Assembly: GCA_947653505.1 (NCBI GenBank)
Contig: CANTHI010000035.1
Span: 1 to 13,337, forward strand
Origin: an uncultured Eubacterium sp.
GTDB taxonomy: Bacteria > Bacillota_A > Clostridia > Lachnospirales > Lachnospiraceae
Length of the DNA stretch: 13,337 nt
Reading direction: 5' to 3'
Part shown: positions 12,278 to 13,337 of the stretch, piece by piece
Position numbering within the stretch: position 1 is the first letter of the stretch
How the letters are laid out: each line of letters begins with the position of its first letter
Notes under the pieces: generated by a model
Told to the model about the DNA's origin: nothing
The model's database searches: none
Seen by the model: the letters and a program-made list of their open reading frames with translations, nothing else
Position numbers and translations under genes: made by a program

Positions 12278-13337
12278 GACAGGCACAGAATGGCTTTGGT
12301 CCAGCAGGCTGGTATAAGGATATACCTGATGAAATCCTTTTGCGGCTGCGAAAAGAAAAAAAGCGCCACCAAAAGCCAGAAACAGCAGTACTACGAGCTG
12401 ATATCTGTTAAAAAACCTGCAGGAACGCGCGGTCTTTTTCCGAAAAGACGTACAGATTTCCGGAATGGCAGTCAGGGAAAATACAAACGGATAGACCGCG
12501 AACCGTTCTATAATAAAATGTCTGGTAATAAACAGACTGAGCAGAAAATACAGACATGCACTGTTTAAATAAATCGTACGTCTGCGCGGATTCCGGATCC
12601 GGTTTTGAAACAGGATGATAAGCAGGCAGTAAAGCGCAGGAAGGATCAGGTATTCCCAGCTGTTTGCGTTCCAAAAGTAAGTATCCGGATAAACGGCATA
12701 TTTTTCAGGCAGAAAAGGTCTGACCAGAAGGAACAGCCGGTCAAAAAGCAAATATACAAACGCGGTCAGCACGACCAGAATGGATGCAGATTTGCGGGAG
12801 AGTTTTCGGGACAGAAAAATATACAGCGGGGATACGAGCCATAAAGAGTTGTGGAAAAGTCCTCCGGCAAAGATCAGGATGGAATAGGCTGCCGGCTTTT
12901 TCTGCTCCAGAAAAGGATAGGACAAAAGGAAAAAGGAGACAGCGACAGCCTGCCGCATCAGGTTCATATCATAAGCCAGAAACTGAAGGGTAATATACAG
13001 ATAAACGCTCATCCAGGGCAGACTGGAATAGCGGCGGATAAACCACAAAGCGGTCAGTATGACAAAACTGCTTACACCTGCGATCAGACACTGAAACGGC
13101 AGGCCGGCCACAAGAAAGAGTCTGCATACGACAAAAAAGAGCGGTTCCGATAAGCGGTAATGAAGGATATCACCAAAGGACCATTCTGCTGTCATTTCAT
13201 AAATGCTCCGGTAAGAAAAATAATCGAAACCGATGGCATACCGGAAGGAACACAGGGCGGTCAGACATATAAAAACGATAACATCATACAAAATGGCATA
13301 TTTCGCTTTTTTCTGTTTTTCTGTCAGATAATATCCC
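12269..13337 (-). CDS. EpsG/Wzy-like polysaccharide polymerase, 5'-truncated by the window
   Basis: Multi-pass membrane protein of the EpsG family, associated with polymerisation of surface or exopolysaccharide repeat units. The 355 visible residues hold many hydrophobic segments and the recurrent family features in order: FRYAIGFDYFSYRSIYEM near the N-terminal side, SEPLFF, NLMRQAVAVSFFLL, a FHNSLW histidine segment, and ERFAVYPFVF towards the C-terminus. The frame stays open to the right edge (GYYLTEKQKKAKYAI precedes the TTG at 13291), so the TTG is very likely not the start and the first residues are missing. No glycosyltransferase or other capsule gene is in view, so the polysaccharide cannot be named. 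Its 3' end overlaps spoVAC by four bases. Confidence 0.82.
   Translation of the reverse strand, partial: GYYLTEKQKKAKYAILYDVIVFICLTALCSFRYAIGFDYFSYRSIYEMTAEWSFGDILHYRLSEPLFFVVCRLFLVAGLPFQCLIAGVSSFVILTALWFIRRYSSLPWMSVYLYITLQFLAYDMNLMRQAVAVSFFLLSYPFLEQKKPAAYSILIFAGGLFHNSLWLVSPLYIFLSRKLSRKSASILVVLTAFVYLLFDRLFLLVRPFLPEKYAVYPDTYFWNANSWEYLILPALYCLLIILFQNRIRNPRRRTIYLNSACLYFLLSLFITRHFIIERFAVYPFVFSLTAIPEICTSFRKKTARSCRFFNRYQLVVLLFLAFGGAFFLFAAAKGFHQVYPYTSLLDQSHSVPVGI

Noticed and set aside
13289..13291. TTG start for the EpsG-like gene
   Set aside because: The frame continues without stop to the window edge and family members have more N-terminal sequence, so the gene is truncated by the window, not started here.

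Overview
The window looks like chromosome from a spore-forming member of the Clostridia, most probably a Lachnospiraceae-type gut anaerobe. The basis is protein style (clostridial PurN, DHFR and SpoVAC sequences, DUF2156 and 7TM-GGDEF proteins typical of this group), strong AGGAGG-type ribosome binding sites, and an Rpn-family tail at the left edge. This assignment is inferred from sequence memory, not from a search.

Layout. At 1-212 is the 3' end of an Rpn-family nuclease/transposase-like gene, followed by a palindrome-rich intergenic stretch (220-337). A good promoter at 375-403 then opens a long co-directional run on the + strand: purM, purN, purD, folA, ilvB, ilvN, a DUF2156 gene and a GNAT acetyltransferase (483-8201). 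Gaps are short or negative, except for 152 bases between purD and folA that are filled by a 32-bp tandem repeat copied from the purD 3' end. The run combines three purine-synthesis steps, dihydrofolate reductase (folate cofactor supply) and both subunits of acetolactate synthase (branched-chain amino acids).

The gap 8202-8525 holds a candidate small antisense gene with its own near-consensus promoter, and a near-consensus + strand promoter bracketed by inverted repeats. That promoter drives a membrane-bound diguanylate cyclase (8526-10154). After another tandem-repeat patch comes tcdA (tRNA t6A dehydratase). It converges on, and overlaps, an unrecognised 195-aa minus-strand gene. A divergent intergenic region (11596-11804) carries three palindromes, one of them a second copy of the hairpin repeat seen at 299-335. 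It leads into a stand-alone spoVAC (spore calcium-dipicolinate channel subunit), which meets tail-to-tail an EpsG/Wzy-like polysaccharide polymerase gene running off the right edge.

No rRNA, tRNA, CRISPR array, known riboswitch, T-box or canonical Rho-independent terminator was recognised. The most interesting signals are the repeated hairpin element, the recurrent short tandem duplications at gene ends and starts, a C-x6-C-x3-C-x6-C cysteine cluster in the acetolactate synthase, and the small antisense gene. No clearly new multi-gene defence or metabolic system is visible.
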